Source: Cordylochernes scorpioides (lineage: Eukaryota; Arthropoda; Arachnida; Pseudoscorpiones; Chernetidae). Taken from it: DNA of 64,000 nucleotides. Positions 21,313 through 32,673 of this stretch are shown piece after piece (the stretch's first letter is position 1; each line of letters begins with the position of its first letter). The position numbers were made by a program, and so were the translations under genes. The notes beneath the pieces are model-generated. The model was not told where the DNA came from. It did not search any database and saw only the letters and a list, made by a program, of their open reading frames with translations. Location: contig CP092880.1 of the NCBI GenBank assembly GCA_030710605.1, forward strand, positions 6,691,009 to 6,755,008, in the 5' to 3' direction.

Positions 21313-21433
21313 TTTCACAGAAATATGAATCTCTATCTTTACGATATATATATATAGCAAATGATATTTAAAAATTTGTAAAAATATATTAAATTTCATT
21401 TTTTTAAATAGAGCAATTCATATATAAATCTTT

Positions 21434-21628
21434 AAATAAAAAGACATATATTAGATCAAATATAATTTATTTTACCAATATTTCAGTTAGCTGAACGCCA
21501 ACCTTTATCAAGGTATTTTAACATATTAATGAATGTCAACAACAATACCTTGACAAAGGTTGGCGTTCAGCCAACTGAAATATTGGTAAAATAAATGATA
21601 TTTTGATCTAATATATGGCTTTTTATTT
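21434..21628. repeat. Fold-back repeat upstream of RBX1-like copy B
   Basis: About 82-bp inverted arms (gttagctgaacgccaacctt against aaggttggcgttcagccaac) around a ~30-bp loop. Same element as 10199-10392 and 41331-41523. It ends about 175 bp before the RBX1-like start codon. Confidence 0.8.
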
Positions 21629-21803
21629 AATTTTTTTAAATTAAATTTTATAAAAAATATACATGTGAAAAATATCAAAGAAAAAAATAACAGATTAAAA
21701 TTTTTAGATAACAACTTTATTTTTATATATTTGCTTGTAATCACGTTGTGATTTTTTTTCTCACTTTAATATAACAAAATAAATTAATTCAATTCAAATC
21801 AAC

Positions 21804-22151
21804 GTGAAAATGGAACCCGAACAAATGGAAGTTGATGTTCCCTCAACCTCACAAGGTCAAGGTCCAAAAAAAAGGTTTGAAGTTAAGAAATGGAGCGCTG
21901 TATGTATGTGGTCCTGGGATATTGCAGTAGATAATTGTGCAATCTGTCGTAACCACATCATGGAACTGTGTATTTCATGCCAATCTAATACAGCAAATCA
22001 GACAACTACTAAAGAAGGAGATGAATGTACTGTTGCTTGGGGTAAGTGCAACCACGCTTTCCATTTCCATTGCATCTCCAAATGGCTTAAAAATCGAAAT
22101 GTATGCCCCCTCGATAACAATGAATGGGACTTCCAGAAATACGGCCATTAA
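21804..22151 (+). CDS. RBX1/ROC1-like RING-H2 protein, copy B
   Basis: 115 residues, single exon, all twelve RING-H2 zinc ligands kept. A second Met at residue 3 could also be the start. Ser at 31 and Pro at 21 separate it from copy A, and Thr at 68 from copy C. Between B and C I see two base differences over the whole frame, one of them silent. Element G2 is inserted 24 bp after the stop codon, so the ancestral poly(A) signal is now at 27441-27446. The G2 LTR supplies another aataaa near 22370. The N-terminus and a longer C59-C75 loop set it apart from canonical RBX1, so it may be a derived paralogue. Confidence 0.9.
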   Translation: MKMEPEQMEVDVPSTSQGQGPKKRFEVKKWSAVCMWSWDIAVDNCAICRNHIMELCISCQSNTANQTTTKEGDECTVAWGKCNHAFHFHCISKWLKNRNVCPLDNNEWDFQKYGH

Positions 22152-22175
22152 TTATGACAAAAGTAAATTGTATAT

Positions 22176-22533
22176 TGTTGCATCATGGCTAATGAACCTA
22201 TTTTATTTTAATTTGTAATATTATTTCTCATATATTTTAAATTCAAAATTATATTTTATATTTATTTATTTTATTGAACAGAATATGTGTATTATAAACA
22301 GAATATATGTATTATAGAATCATCATTTGTATTTAGGTATATGTGTGACTTCACTGCTCTCTTTGATGTGAGAAATAAATAAATTATTCTGGAGGCTACT
22401 TAAAGTAGAGTTATCTCATTATTCCCTTATATAAATTTGTAGGATGGTTGAAACACGCTCTGGTAAGATGCAAGACCCAGCACAGGAGAGAATCAAGGCT
22501 GAAGAGTCTGCCAAGCCGCAACCTGGTGTAACA
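22176..22533 (+). repeat. 5' LTR of G2
   Basis: 358 bp from tgttgcatcatgg to ggtgtaaca. It includes aataaataaa near 22370 (poly(A) signal) and, unusually, the gag start codon at 22444. The partner LTR is 27062-27419. Confidence 0.9.
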
Positions 22534-23606
22534 ATTGGTAGAGATGCAAGTTCCGACCCAGTTGTCCTGAACCCCAACATCGACATCCTCAAGTATGATG
22601 GAACGGAAGACCCTCGCCCATGGATTGAATCTCTTGAAGAAATTGGCTTCCTGTACCATTGGGCAGACTACATTATCTCCCGTTATGCTGCCATGAATAT
22701 GATTGGTAGCGCCAAAACCTAGCTGAACCTACACAAGATAAGTTTCACCAGCTGGGAAAATTTCAAGAGCCGCCTAATTGAGGATTTTGCCTCAGACGCC
22801 AACAAAGAAGAAATGAAGATGAGACTAAACAGGATGCAACAGTGGAATGAACCTGCAATCCGGTTCGCAGAGGATATCCTTGTACTGTGCAACAAGGTCG
22901 ACCCCCAAATGGAAGAAGAGACAAAAATAGACTGGGTTATTGGAGGATTAAAGAAGGAATACTCTTTTGCCCTCCACCTCAACCCTCCAAGAAATACAAA
23001 CGAACTTCTAGAAATTTGTAAAAAGCTGGATTTGTTCGAAAAATATTACCAAGAACGTGCAGAAAAATCAAAAGCTCTATATAATGGACCACGCTCTCCT
23101 CGTCCCCATCATCAAGAGCAATGGAAGAATGCTACGTCGTTCAGAAGACCATATCAGAACACCTCCAAGCCCCAGGCCCCCGCTCCGAGGTACTACCAGA
23201 ACACCTCCAACCCCAGGCCCCCACTCCGAGGTACTATCAGAACAAGCCTCTGCCCCAGGTATCTGCCCCTAGTCGATCTTACACTCCCAATCCTGAGCCA
23301 AAACCGGTCTACCCAAGGAAAACATACAATAAGAGTCTAGATTCAAACAGAAATAAGACAGAAGACGGGAGACCAATATGTTTCAAATGTAACAAGCCAG
23401 GACACGTAGCGCGGTATTGCAGAGTCAGGTTTGTAAGAATTGTGGAAGAGGACCCCATAGTTACACAAGACAAGGTCGAAGAAGAAATCCGAATGGATAA
23501 TGGAACTGAGAAGTCGAGACCTCTGCTCTACGCTGACGTAAGTAATAGCACGTACTCTGGTATCCCTACAAGGAATAGATATGCCGCATTAGAAGATTTA
23601 AACTAA
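22444..23606 (+). pseudogene. G2 gag (capsid and CCHC nucleocapsid), interrupted
   Basis: The frame starts MVETRSGKMQDPAQER inside the LTR. A stop at 22720-22722 splits the capsid domain (before it DGTEDPRPWIESLEEIGF; after it from 22813, IRFAEDILVLCNKVDPQ). A proline-rich linker contains a ~39-bp tandem repeat (about 23152-23245, RPPLRGT or PAPRYYQNTS in the other frame). A frame change there leads to the CCHC knuckle CFKCNKPGHVARYC (frame 23121-23606). Gag would form the particle. Two lesions at least. Confidence 0.85.
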
Positions 23607-23662
23607 GCATCGCGCCTGAATCCGTCAATCAAAGCAAGTCGACCATAAATGGAATTAAAAAG

Positions 23663-25926
23663 TTGGACCCCAAATATAAAGTAAACATTAACGTGGATAG
23701 AATCGGTATCTGCGAAGCTTTGATTGATACAGGCGCCGATCTTTCAGTGGTCGACCTTAGTACAGCTCTTAACACAGGTCTTGAAATAATAAATCCTGAT
23801 AAAATGTGCTCCGGACCCGATGGCAAAGAATTAGATATCGTAGGAAATATTATTTTAAATATAAAATTTGATAACAAAACAATTACACATCAATTTGTGA
23901 TAATGAGAACACATTTGCGAATATTTATACTTGGACGAGATTTTCTTAAGAAAATGAACGCAAAAATTGATTGTCAGCGTGAAATAATCAAATATGACTT
24001 GACAGAAAATCGTGACGTAATCAAATATCAACAGAAGAAAATAAAAAGTGCAAAGGATGCCATTATACCAGAACTTTCTATTAAATTGATTAATGCATTT
24101 GTAGAAGCAGAGGATGGCGAATACATCATCGAGGAGAACCATAAAATGTTTCAAACAAATGGACTTCGACTAGCGAGAAGCTTAATAAATGTTGTGAATA
24201 AGGAAACATATATCTGGATAACAAACCCTTACCCTCGACCATTAAAAATATTTAAAAACCAAACATTGTGCTTTGGAAGCCAGCCAGCCGAAGTGAATCT
24301 TATAGAAGAAAGTGAACAAAAAGAGCATGAAGAACCCCAATTTCAGATAAACGAAAATTTATCCTATAAAGAAAAGGAGCAATTGAAACAAGTTTTGGAA
24401 AAGTACGCGGATTTGTTTTCGTCGGGATTAGGAAGATCCAACTTAGCGAAACATCGGATTGATACAGAAGGCGCGAAACCGATCAAACACAAGCCGTATA
24501 GGGTGAGCGCGAAAGAGCGAGAAATCATAAAAGAGCAAATTGATGAAATGCTCAGAGACGGCATAATTAGACCATCCTCGAGTCCATGGTCCTTCCCTGT
24601 AATCTTGGTCAAGAAGCGAGATGATAAGTACAGATTTTGCGTTGACTACAGAAAATTGAATGATGTAACAGTGAAGGATGTTTACCCAATTCCCAGAATT
24701 GATGAAGTATTGGATACACTTCATGGATCCAAATACTTTTCAGCAATTGACCTTAAATCAGGATATTGGCAAGTAGAGGTTGAGGAGAAAGATAAAGAAA
24801 AGACAGCCTTCACTACAGCACATGGCCTATATGAGTTCAACGTAATGCCCTTTGGTCTATGCAATACCCTGCTACATTTGAGAGGAACATGGAAAATATG
24901 CTTGATAATCTTAGATGGCAAATTTGCTTATGTTATCTAGATGACGTAATCATTTATAGCTCGGATTTTTCAACACATCTCAAGAAAATAGAAGCTGTTT
25001 TAAGATGTTTTCGCGAGGCTAATTTAAAATTGAACAACAAAAAATGCCAATTTGCTTTCGAAGAACTGGAGATTCTTGGCCATATAACTAATCAACATGG
25101 TATAAAACCAGCGGAGCATAATATCAAGGCTATTAGAGATTTTCCTCGGCCCAAAAAGATAAAAGAAGTTCAATCATTTTTAGGAATGTGCTCATATTAT
25201 AGAAAATTTATCAAAGGTTTTTCAAAAATTGCCGATCCATTAACCAGTCTTATAAAAAAGAATGTACCTTTTACCTGGACAGAAAATCAAGAAAAAGCAT
25301 TTCAAACCCTTAAAGTAGCATTGATAAATCCCCCAATCTTAGGGCACTTTAATCCGAATGCAATTACTTACATTCATACTGACGCATCTAACATCGGCCT
25401 GGGTGCAACATTAGTCCAAAAGTTCGGCGATAAAGAAAAGGTGATCTCATATTTAAGTCGAACACTGAGCAAACCTGAGCAAAATTATTCGACTACCGAA
25501 AAAGAATGTCTAGCTGTTGTGTGGTCAATGTCCAAGTTACGACCCTACCTATATGGAAGGCACTTCAAAATCGTAACTGATCATCACGCACTATACTGGC
25601 TTAAGAATCTGAAAGATCCGACCGGCCGATTAGAACGATGGGCACTGAAGATTCAGGAATATAATTTCGAAATTATACACAAATCGGGTAAAAAACATCT
25701 GGACGCTGATGGTCTATCTAGAGGACCCTTACCGGAAAACGAATGGGACGAAGATTATGAAAGACTATTTGTGAATCAAATAATAGACGAAAAGGATGAT
25801 TTTATTGAGAATATTAAGGAGAACCTTAGTGCAAAAAGCGTTCAATTACACAGAACTTCAAAGAAGAAAATGGGTGTCTCTACAAGAAAAATCCAAATCC
25901 TGAAGGTAGGGCATGGTTGCTGGTAG
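23663..25926 (+). pseudogene. G2 pol: protease, RT and RNase H (one frameshift)
   Basis: The first frame (23663-24940) has the protease ALIDTGADLSVVD, the RHID..KPIKHKPYR stretch before RT, DYRKLNDVTVKDVYPIP, IDLKSGYWQVEV and MPFGLCN. A one-base change near 24865 moves the rest to the frame 24859-25926. That frame has the catalytic YLDD (CLCYLDDVIIYS), the thumb, and RNase H with HTDASNIGLGATL, STTEKECLAVVW, TDHHALYWL and HLDADGLSR. Catalytic residues are all kept, in line with a young copy. The pol frame runs close to gag, but the boundary (23606/23663) has no recognisable frameshift signal. Confidence 0.88.
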
Positions 25927-27040
25927 TGCCAAAGAAGAGAAGGAAGGAAACCATGAGTGAATACCACAACCATATGCTGAATGGCCATCTGGGCGTCGCC
26001 AGAACCACTTACCGATTGAAGAATAAATACTATTGGCCTTCCATGTTGAAAGATGTTTCAGAATTTGTAAAGACGTGCCACCTTTGCCAAAGTCGGAACG
26101 GTTCAAATCACTTGCCTTCTGGACTTTTACAACCCATCCCCCCAGCTAACTACCCTTTTGAAAGAATCGGAATTGACTTTGTTGGCCCCTTGCCATCAAC
26201 GAAAAGAAGAAGGAATTGGATAATTGTGTTGACTGATTATTATACCAAGTATGCTGAAACAAAGGCAGTATCAGAAGCAACCGTTAAAGAAGTCTCTACA
26301 TTTTTAATCGAACATATTATTTTACGTCACGGGGCCCCAATATTTCTTATTAGCGATAGAGGTTCACAATTCACTAGCAATTTGATGAAGGAGGTAATGA
26401 AAATGTGCAAAGCTAAACACTGCTTCACAACGAGCTACCACCCCCAGACTAACGGACTAATGGAACGGCTAAATAGAACTTTAATCAATATGATCAGCAT
26501 GTATGTGAATACAGACCAGAAGAACTGGGACGAAATCCTCCCTTTTATCACCCACGCGTATAATACCACGATTCAAGAATTCAAAAAACCACAGGCTACT
26601 CTCCATTTTTCCTGTTGTTTGGAAGGGAACCCATGTCCCTCTTAGACGACGAGAATATCCCAATGGACAGTAACATGGACGATTACGACGAATATATAGA
26701 AAACTACTTAGATAAAATAGCAAGGAGACGAGACAGGTAGTCATTAACAACACAGAGAAGACTCAAGAAAGAATGAAAAGAAACTATGACAAAAAACACA
26801 ATGAGAAAATCTATGAACCAGGACATTTAGTGGCAGTTTGGACACCAGTCAGGAAAATCGGAAAATGTGAAAAACTATTGAGAAAATATTTTGGCCCATA
26901 TTGAATATTAAAGAAGCTGTCTAACGTAAATTACTTAATCGAGCCGAAAGATAATCCTGGCCAAGACCCATTGATTGTCCATGTCTCAAGACTCACACCC
27001 TATTTTGAGAGAATTGATGAGGTAACTCACGAGGACGTGA
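25917..27040 (+). pseudogene. G2 integrase (broken near the 3' end)
   Basis: Frame 25917-26645 has the HHCC domain (HMLNGHLGVARTTY ... CHLCQSRN). The core follows: first Asp in IGIDFVGPLP, second Asp in FLISDRGSQF, Glu in NGLMERLNRT. The frame then changes near 26590. The C-terminal part (GHLVAVWTPVRK, YFGPY) is readable to about 27040, with an in-frame stop at 26738-26740 and another after FGPY. It is shifted by a few bases from the RNase H frame near 25900. Confidence 0.85.
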
Positions 27041-27061
27041 CGACCTCTGGAGAGGGGGAAG

Positions 27062-27419
27062 TGTTGCATCATGGCTAATGAACCTATTTTATTTTAATTT
27101 GTAATATTATTTCTCATATATTTTAAATTCAAAATTATATTTTATATTTATTTATTTTATTAAACAGAATATGTGTATTATAAACAGAATATATGTATTA
27201 TAGAATAATCATTTGTATTTAGGTACACGTGTGACTTCACTGCTCTCTTTGATGTGAGAAATAAATAAATTATTCTGGAGGCTACTTAAAGTAGAGTTAT
27301 CTCATTATTCCCTTATATAAATTTGTAGGGTGGTTGAAACACGCTCTGGTAAGATGCAAGACCCAGCACAGGAGAGAATCAAGGCTGAAGAGTCTGCCAA
27401 GCCGCAACCTGGTGCAACA
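27062..27419 (+). repeat. 3' LTR of G2
   Basis: 358 bp, from tgttgcatc to ggtgcaaca, matching 22176-22533 with about six differences. It carries the start of the gag frame (VETRSGKMQDPAQER) as a by-product. Confidence 0.9.
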
Positions 27420-27423
27420 ATAT

Positions 27424-27560
27424 ATTTTTTTTTTTTCTCAAATAAAGTTTTTTATTAAAATATATTTAGTGAATTCTTAGTATGTATTCGCCGTTATGTA
27501 TAATGTCTTTGTATTATGTAGTTGTCTATAAAATTACACTAGTGTTTCAAGGAAACTTAC
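27424..27560 (+). other. Displaced 3' UTR of RBX1-like copy B and NL2 5' leader
   Basis: Continues the sequence that follows RBX1-like copy C (42064-42220). It has a poly(A) signal aataaa at 27441-27446, a part of the 54-bp minisatellite (27480-27522), and then the NL 5' end. G2 has separated it from its gene by 5.2 kb. Confidence 0.75.
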
Positions 27561-27561
27561 A

Positions 27562-28701
27562 ATGAAGGGAGCTAAACATAAGGTTGAATTGGACAGTGAA
27601 TCGTCTCTTTTACAAAGAGAAGGAAGCGTGAAACGCCCGCGTATTGGTGAGCCTTCTTGCAACCTCGAGTTTAACCAGATCTAGGCTATCCATCAGAAGG
27701 CTACAAGAAAAATGACTGACGTAGCACAGTCGAACGGCATGACCACAAAACAACTTCAGTCAATTCTATCCCTGATGGGATGGGCTCTAAAAGGAACTGA
27801 GGATATGATACTTGATGAAAATAAGGGGATAAATCACGCCAAAGAACATCAAATCCTCAAGGAGAAACCCTACATAAACGGCACAGCCAAGCCGAATGTC
27901 ACAAAACCGATCCCACTCACAAAAAAGCAGCAGACCAAACCCGCCCCAAAAAATTTTACAACCGCTTATGAATCACATTTACTCATAAAGTCAGACAATC
28001 CATCCAAGGAAGCACTAGAAATTCTACGTGAAGTAATAAAGCAGACCCCTCAATCCTGAATTCCTCTGACGTGGCAGCCTCCCTCAATGGAAAAGGACGG
28101 CTGGTCATAGACACCAGAACCAATCAAGGTGCTTCGACTCTCGCGGCGAGATTCAAAGCTAATAAAAATATCTCCAATTCCTTGAAATGCACGGAAAGAC
28201 CGATCATCCATCCCAGATTTTGCTTGTTCAGTGTAGAAAGCTGCACAACCAACAACATGATCCTGGAAAGCCTCCAAAATAACGAGGATCTCAAGAACCT
28301 CTCCGGGACAAGAATGTTCAAGATTGCCCACCGTCCAAAAGACAACCCTCATGGCTACACCACAGTCTTCCTCGAGGTAGACAACGAAATATCAAATTTC
28401 TTGGGCCATCGTGGAAAAATCCCCATTGCAGGACTCATCCTAAGGTACGAAAAAAGTATCTCCCTAAAACAATGTTACCGCTGCTGCAGCTTTGGCCACC
28501 GCGTTACAGCTTGCCCTGCTGTCCAACCCATCTGCTTCAAGTGTGGCACGGTCGGCCATTAGGGTCACTCTTGCCCAAACTCTTCTGCAAAATGCCATAA
28601 TTGCTGCAAGAAGACCGGAGCAGTATTTGAGAAGCTACGCCACAGCCCGGACCTGCCCTCTGGTGAAGGCCAAATTAGCTCAAATCACCCGAAATGACTA
28701 G
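27562..28701 (+). pseudogene. NL2 ORF1 (RNA-binding, zinc knuckles), interrupted
   Basis: Starts MKGAKHKVELDSES. There is a stop at 27682-27684 (in CCAGATCTAG), then 27712-28059 (MTDVAQSNGMTTKQLQ). A frame change follows, then 28071-28562 with AASLNGKGRLVIDTRTNQG and the knuckles CYRCCSFGHRVTAC and CFKCGTVGH, with a stop in the second knuckle at 28560-28562. The third knuckle region is read in the frame 28492-28701. ORF1 ends TAG at 28699-28701, after the ORF2 start codon. Confidence 0.85.
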
Positions 28702-31700
28702 ATCCTTCAAAGTTCTCCAAGCCAATCTCAGAAATTCACCTTCTGCAGTACTCGAACTCTCCAGCATAGCAGCAGAACAAAGAATAGACGCCATTCTGCT
28801 ACAAGAATTACCAAAGAATTTCAAATGGCCTGACTCAAATTTAGTCACCTTCATCCCCAATGATAACTACACCCCTGCGGGACTTGTGATTCGAGCAGAC
28901 CTCAACCCCATCCCACTCAGCTCTGATGACCCCAACATTGTCACTGCCCTAATTCGATTAGGCAGTCAAGCGGTCATCATTGCCTCAGCATACTGGCATA
29001 ACAGTGCATCAGAAAACACTTTCCTACCAACTCTGGAACATACTCTAAATAGAACTCCCTTCCCGTGCATCCTTGGCATGGATGCCAATGCCCACTCTCC
29101 AACCTGGGGCAGCGGAGCCGTCCGCGACACTCGTGGAGCTAGTTTGGAGGCCTCCGGCTCACTAATGGGCCTACACTTTCTGGGTGGTCCAACACCTTAT
29201 ACCTGGCCAACGGGGCCCTGCGCTCCTCCATAGACGTCACCCTAGCATCAAGCTCCCTCGACATCCATGCCACTAGAGATTGTCTTCAGGAGATGGCCTT
29301 CTCCGACCATCTCTCAATCCTTACCAATTTCTCAAATATCCTACCTTCGGAGCCCACCAGTTCGTGGGTCGAGTCTTCATGTCTGGAAGCAGCGTTTGCA
29401 GCTTTCCTAGGGAACACCCTCCACCACGTGGCCTCACGCCTCCAGACCGCACTTGCCCCAGGAGATATTGATGAAGCAGTTATTCTCCTCACCACCTGTC
29501 TCCAAAAGGCCTGCGATGCATCTATGAAGAAGAAGTCCAAGTCACCAAGACCATCAAAACCTTGGTGGAACAAAGAACTTTCTAAGCTCCGCAATATTGT
29601 GGTGGCTCTCCGCTGCTGCTCCCAAAACACCTTCTTTCCCACCAGGAGCTTCTTCAAAGGCCTTTACAGAGCCTGCCACAATACACTCAAAGCGGCTATA
29701 AGGCTAGCAAAGCGTCTATCCTGGATAACACTGTGCCAAGAGGTCTCCTCAGCCGTATGGAGCTCAATTCACCGCTATATCTCCAAAGGTCGGAGAGGCT
29801 CTTTAGGGCCACCTCTGCTCAAACACAAAGATGGTACCCCACTAACCTCAGAGGAAACCTGTCGAGAGGTACTTCAGAACTATTTTCCAACAGATTGGAC
29901 TGTGCCAAGACCAACAGTGGACTGGCTCCCAACCTTTAACCAAGAACCTGCATTCACAGCGGCTGAAATCCTCCACGCGATCCGACGATGTGGATGGAGA
30001 AAGTCCCCAGGTCCCGACAGACTTGGAGTCAGGTGCATACTCCTCGGTGGACCAGCACTGCATGAACTCTTATCGCAAATCTTCACCAAATGCCTGCGCC
30101 TCGGACACTTCCCAATCCCTTGGAAAGCTGGACTACTGGTTCTCATCCCCAAACAAAACTCCACCTCATCCAACCCACTGGACAATTACCGTCCAATTAC
30201 TATGATCAATACATTAGCCAAAGTTTTTGAACGATGCATCCTAGCGAGGCTGCAATGGCTAGCAGACCAGCAGGGCTGGTTCTCGTCTATGCAATTTGGC
30301 TTTGTCCTTGGGCGTTCAGCAGAAGGAGCCCTTGACTCAATCAACAACTCTATCAACGACGGCCTGAAGCACTGGAGAAATACAGTGGCAATAAGCTTGG
30401 ACATTAGCCATGCCTTCGACACGGTTCAAAGACATACCATCATTCAAGGCCTCCGGGACCTCAACTGTCCTGAAGAGCTTATACAACTCTCTGCAAGCTC
30501 TCTCAGAGGCAGGAAAGTGATCTACCAAGCCTGGGACTCCACTCTCACCGCGCACACAGTACTGGGTGTTGCACAAGGGGCACCGCTAAGCCACTTCTTT
30601 TTCAACATTGTAGCCAGGAAAGCTCTTTCCCTTCCAAAGCCCCAAAACTGCCAAATAATTTGCTTTGCAGACGACTTCACCTTGCTTTTCAGAGCTTTCC
30701 GTAGATTACCAACAGAGGAGATTAACAAATTTCTAAAAACTTTCAGCTTATAGGGCAAAGGGCATGGATATACCTTTAATCTTAAGAAGACCAAGGCGCC
30801 TGCCTCTTTCATCGGAAATCCAAGCGCCCTAGTTACCAAAATATAAAATTCCTCGACCAGCCTATTTTAATCAACAACCATATAAAAATACTGGGCATAA
30901 CTTTTGACACCACACGCACATTCGTTCGCCACTCGGACAACATTTTCAGCAAATGCAAATGGATGCTTCCTCGATTAATTAGCACAATTAGGGAACAATA
31001 TGGTCTCACTTACAGCTCAGGCCTGAAAATAATCAAGATGGTAATTCTCCCTGCTCTGCTCTACGGCTCGGGTGTTTGGGGCAAGAGAGTGTTCCACACC
31101 AATGGCACTCGCTAACTATGTAGTCTCCACTATAAATTCGCTAAAACTCTTATTAGGGGGGGCCCTGTACCCCCACAATTCCAGATATCTCACTCACTGG
31201 CGGCCCTCCATTGGACATTTCAATCAAGGCACATCTGGCGTACAAGGAAGCATTAAAAAATGGTCCTTTTGAGACACGTCCAGGGCCGAGCGCAGTCCAC
31301 TATCCACCCCTTAGAAAACTACTTCAGTTTTCAAAGTCGCTTCCAGAAAATGCAACCATCATATACACCGATGGTTCGCGGTCCCTCAAAGGCGTAGGCG
31401 GCGCAGTTTTTCTGCCACCCCCCTCCACTCCAATACAAATAAAACTCCATGATCTTTGCACCTCCTTCCAGGCAGAATTACTTGCTATCCTATACGCAAC
31501 TAGAGCGATCCAGCTCATGCAAAGACAACCAACAGCAATCGCTTCTGATTGCCTGGCAGCTCTTCATGCCATTTGTAACCCAGAACTCCCAAAAACCTCA
31601 CTCATAGCCGAGATAGTTCGCAATCTAAACTATTTAAACGTACAGCTCTGCTGGGTTAGAGGCCACAGCGGCATAGAAGGCAATGAGCATGCAGATAAAT

Positions 31701-32158
31701 TAGCCAAGGCAGCAGCTGATTCAAACTTTCCCATATCCTACTCCACTCTATCCAAAAAGTTTGTTCGAGCCCGCAGCGAACAGTATTCACTCCAACTCTG
31801 GAAGGAATTATATGTTACAGATCACTCCACAAGAAACCTCAGGAGAATAGCTGCATTCCCAAACACTCTCATGGCGATCCTGCCCAAAATAAAATTTTGT
31901 GGCACCACCTCCACAATCCTCACAGGTCATGGCTTTGTTAAAGCCGATGCTTCAAAATTATTTAGAGACGATCCTACCTGCCCACACTGCAACGAGGAAG
32001 ACCAAACTGTCGACCACCTTCATAGGTTCCAAACAGCGACCCTCCTTGGAATAAATATATTTGCCCCTGAAGACCTGCAGAACATCCCCAAGCACAAGTC
32101 AGCCTGGCGACACCTGATAAACTGGATGTCTGCTGCCACCATTATATGTGAAGTCTAA
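28694..32158 (+). pseudogene. NL2 ORF2: endonuclease, RT, RNase H (few lesions)
   Basis: Begins MTRSFKVLQANLRNSP, 8 bases before the ORF1 stop. The endonuclease (28694-29233) has ILLQELP and CILGMDANAHSPTWGS (Asp-x-Asn motif), then a frame change near 29205. RT (29293-30753) has SLDISHAFDTV, the segment LGVAQGAPLSH that NL1 and NL3 lack, and the catalytic FADD at 30664-30675. A stop at 30751 and a further frameshift precede RNase H (31211-32158; IIYTDGSRSLKG, VRGHSGIEGNEHADK). The last zinc motif lacks its second half: LLFRCPAYHL between VDH and HRFQ is deleted. Confidence 0.85.
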
Positions 32159-32218
32159 AGACCAACCCGAATAGTTGGCGACTTTAGTATGCTCCAGGAA
32201 TCCGGGTTACCTAAATAA

Positions 32219-32355
32219 ATAATGTATTATGTATAAAGTAATTGTATTATGTATTATAATGTATCTTTGTATTATGTGTGTATATACATATAAACTAATT
32301 GTATTATAATGTATCTTTGTATTATGTATAAAGTAATTGTATTATTATATATTCG
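32219..32355 (+). repeat. Minisatellite, unit 1/2 boundary
   Basis: About two degenerate units of the 54-bp repeat, with a tatatacatataaactaatt variant inside. They end at the tattcgacc..gataatat boundary next to G1c. Confidence 0.75.
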
Positions 32356-32367
32356 ACCGGATAATAT

Positions 32368-32613
32368 TGTAGTGTAGAAAATAAAGTATTTGTACATCTT
32401 AAGCTGTAAGCGTATTTATTGATGACGTCAGCACGACAAGTCGACAATTATCAACAACTCAACAAAACTATCTACAGCTAGAGAATCTTGAGCAGACACG
32501 CAAATAAATATTTCGATAATTATTTTATAATGAATAATTAAATTTAATTAAATCTGTTTCCAAATATTTTCATTGAATAATCAAATTAAATAATAAATTA
32601 TTTCTTCGCCACA
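32368..32613 (-). repeat. 3' LTR of G1c (type B)
   Basis: Plus reading tgtagtgtag ... cgccaca. Followed by a (CA)n run of about 14 bases before the internal polypurine region; this run is not in G1b and is only one CA in G1d. Confidence 0.8.
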
Positions 32614-32673
32614 CACACACACACACATAGCCTCCTCCTATAAAGAGCAAAGACCCGATGCTCAGAAGGAGAC

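Larger units (their letters stand above)
22176..27419 (+). mobile_element. Ty3/gypsy LTR retrotransposon G2 (5244 bp, recent)
   Basis: Two LTRs of 358 bp each with about six mismatches by eye (about 1.7 percent). It is flanked by atat on both sides (22172-22175, 27420-27423), a 4-bp target duplication inside the 3' UTR of RBX1-like copy B. Units 0 and 2 have the empty site. A polypurine tract (gagagggggaag) sits before the 3' LTR. Domain order is gag, protease, RT, RNase H, integrase. A few lesions disrupt it. Confidence 0.92.
27524..32218 (+). mobile_element. Non-LTR retrotransposon NL2 (near full length)
   Basis: The most complete NL copy: ORF1, APE endonuclease, RT, RNase H and C-terminal zinc motif, then a 3' UTR with a hairpin (aacccgaatagtt ... 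atccgggtt, 32163-32211), a short gap, and the 54-bp minisatellite. RNase H plus an APE endonuclease places it in the I/R1/LOA group of non-LTR elements; the exact clade is not settled. Minisatellite pieces lie on both sides. Stops and indels interrupt both ORFs. Confidence 0.88.
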
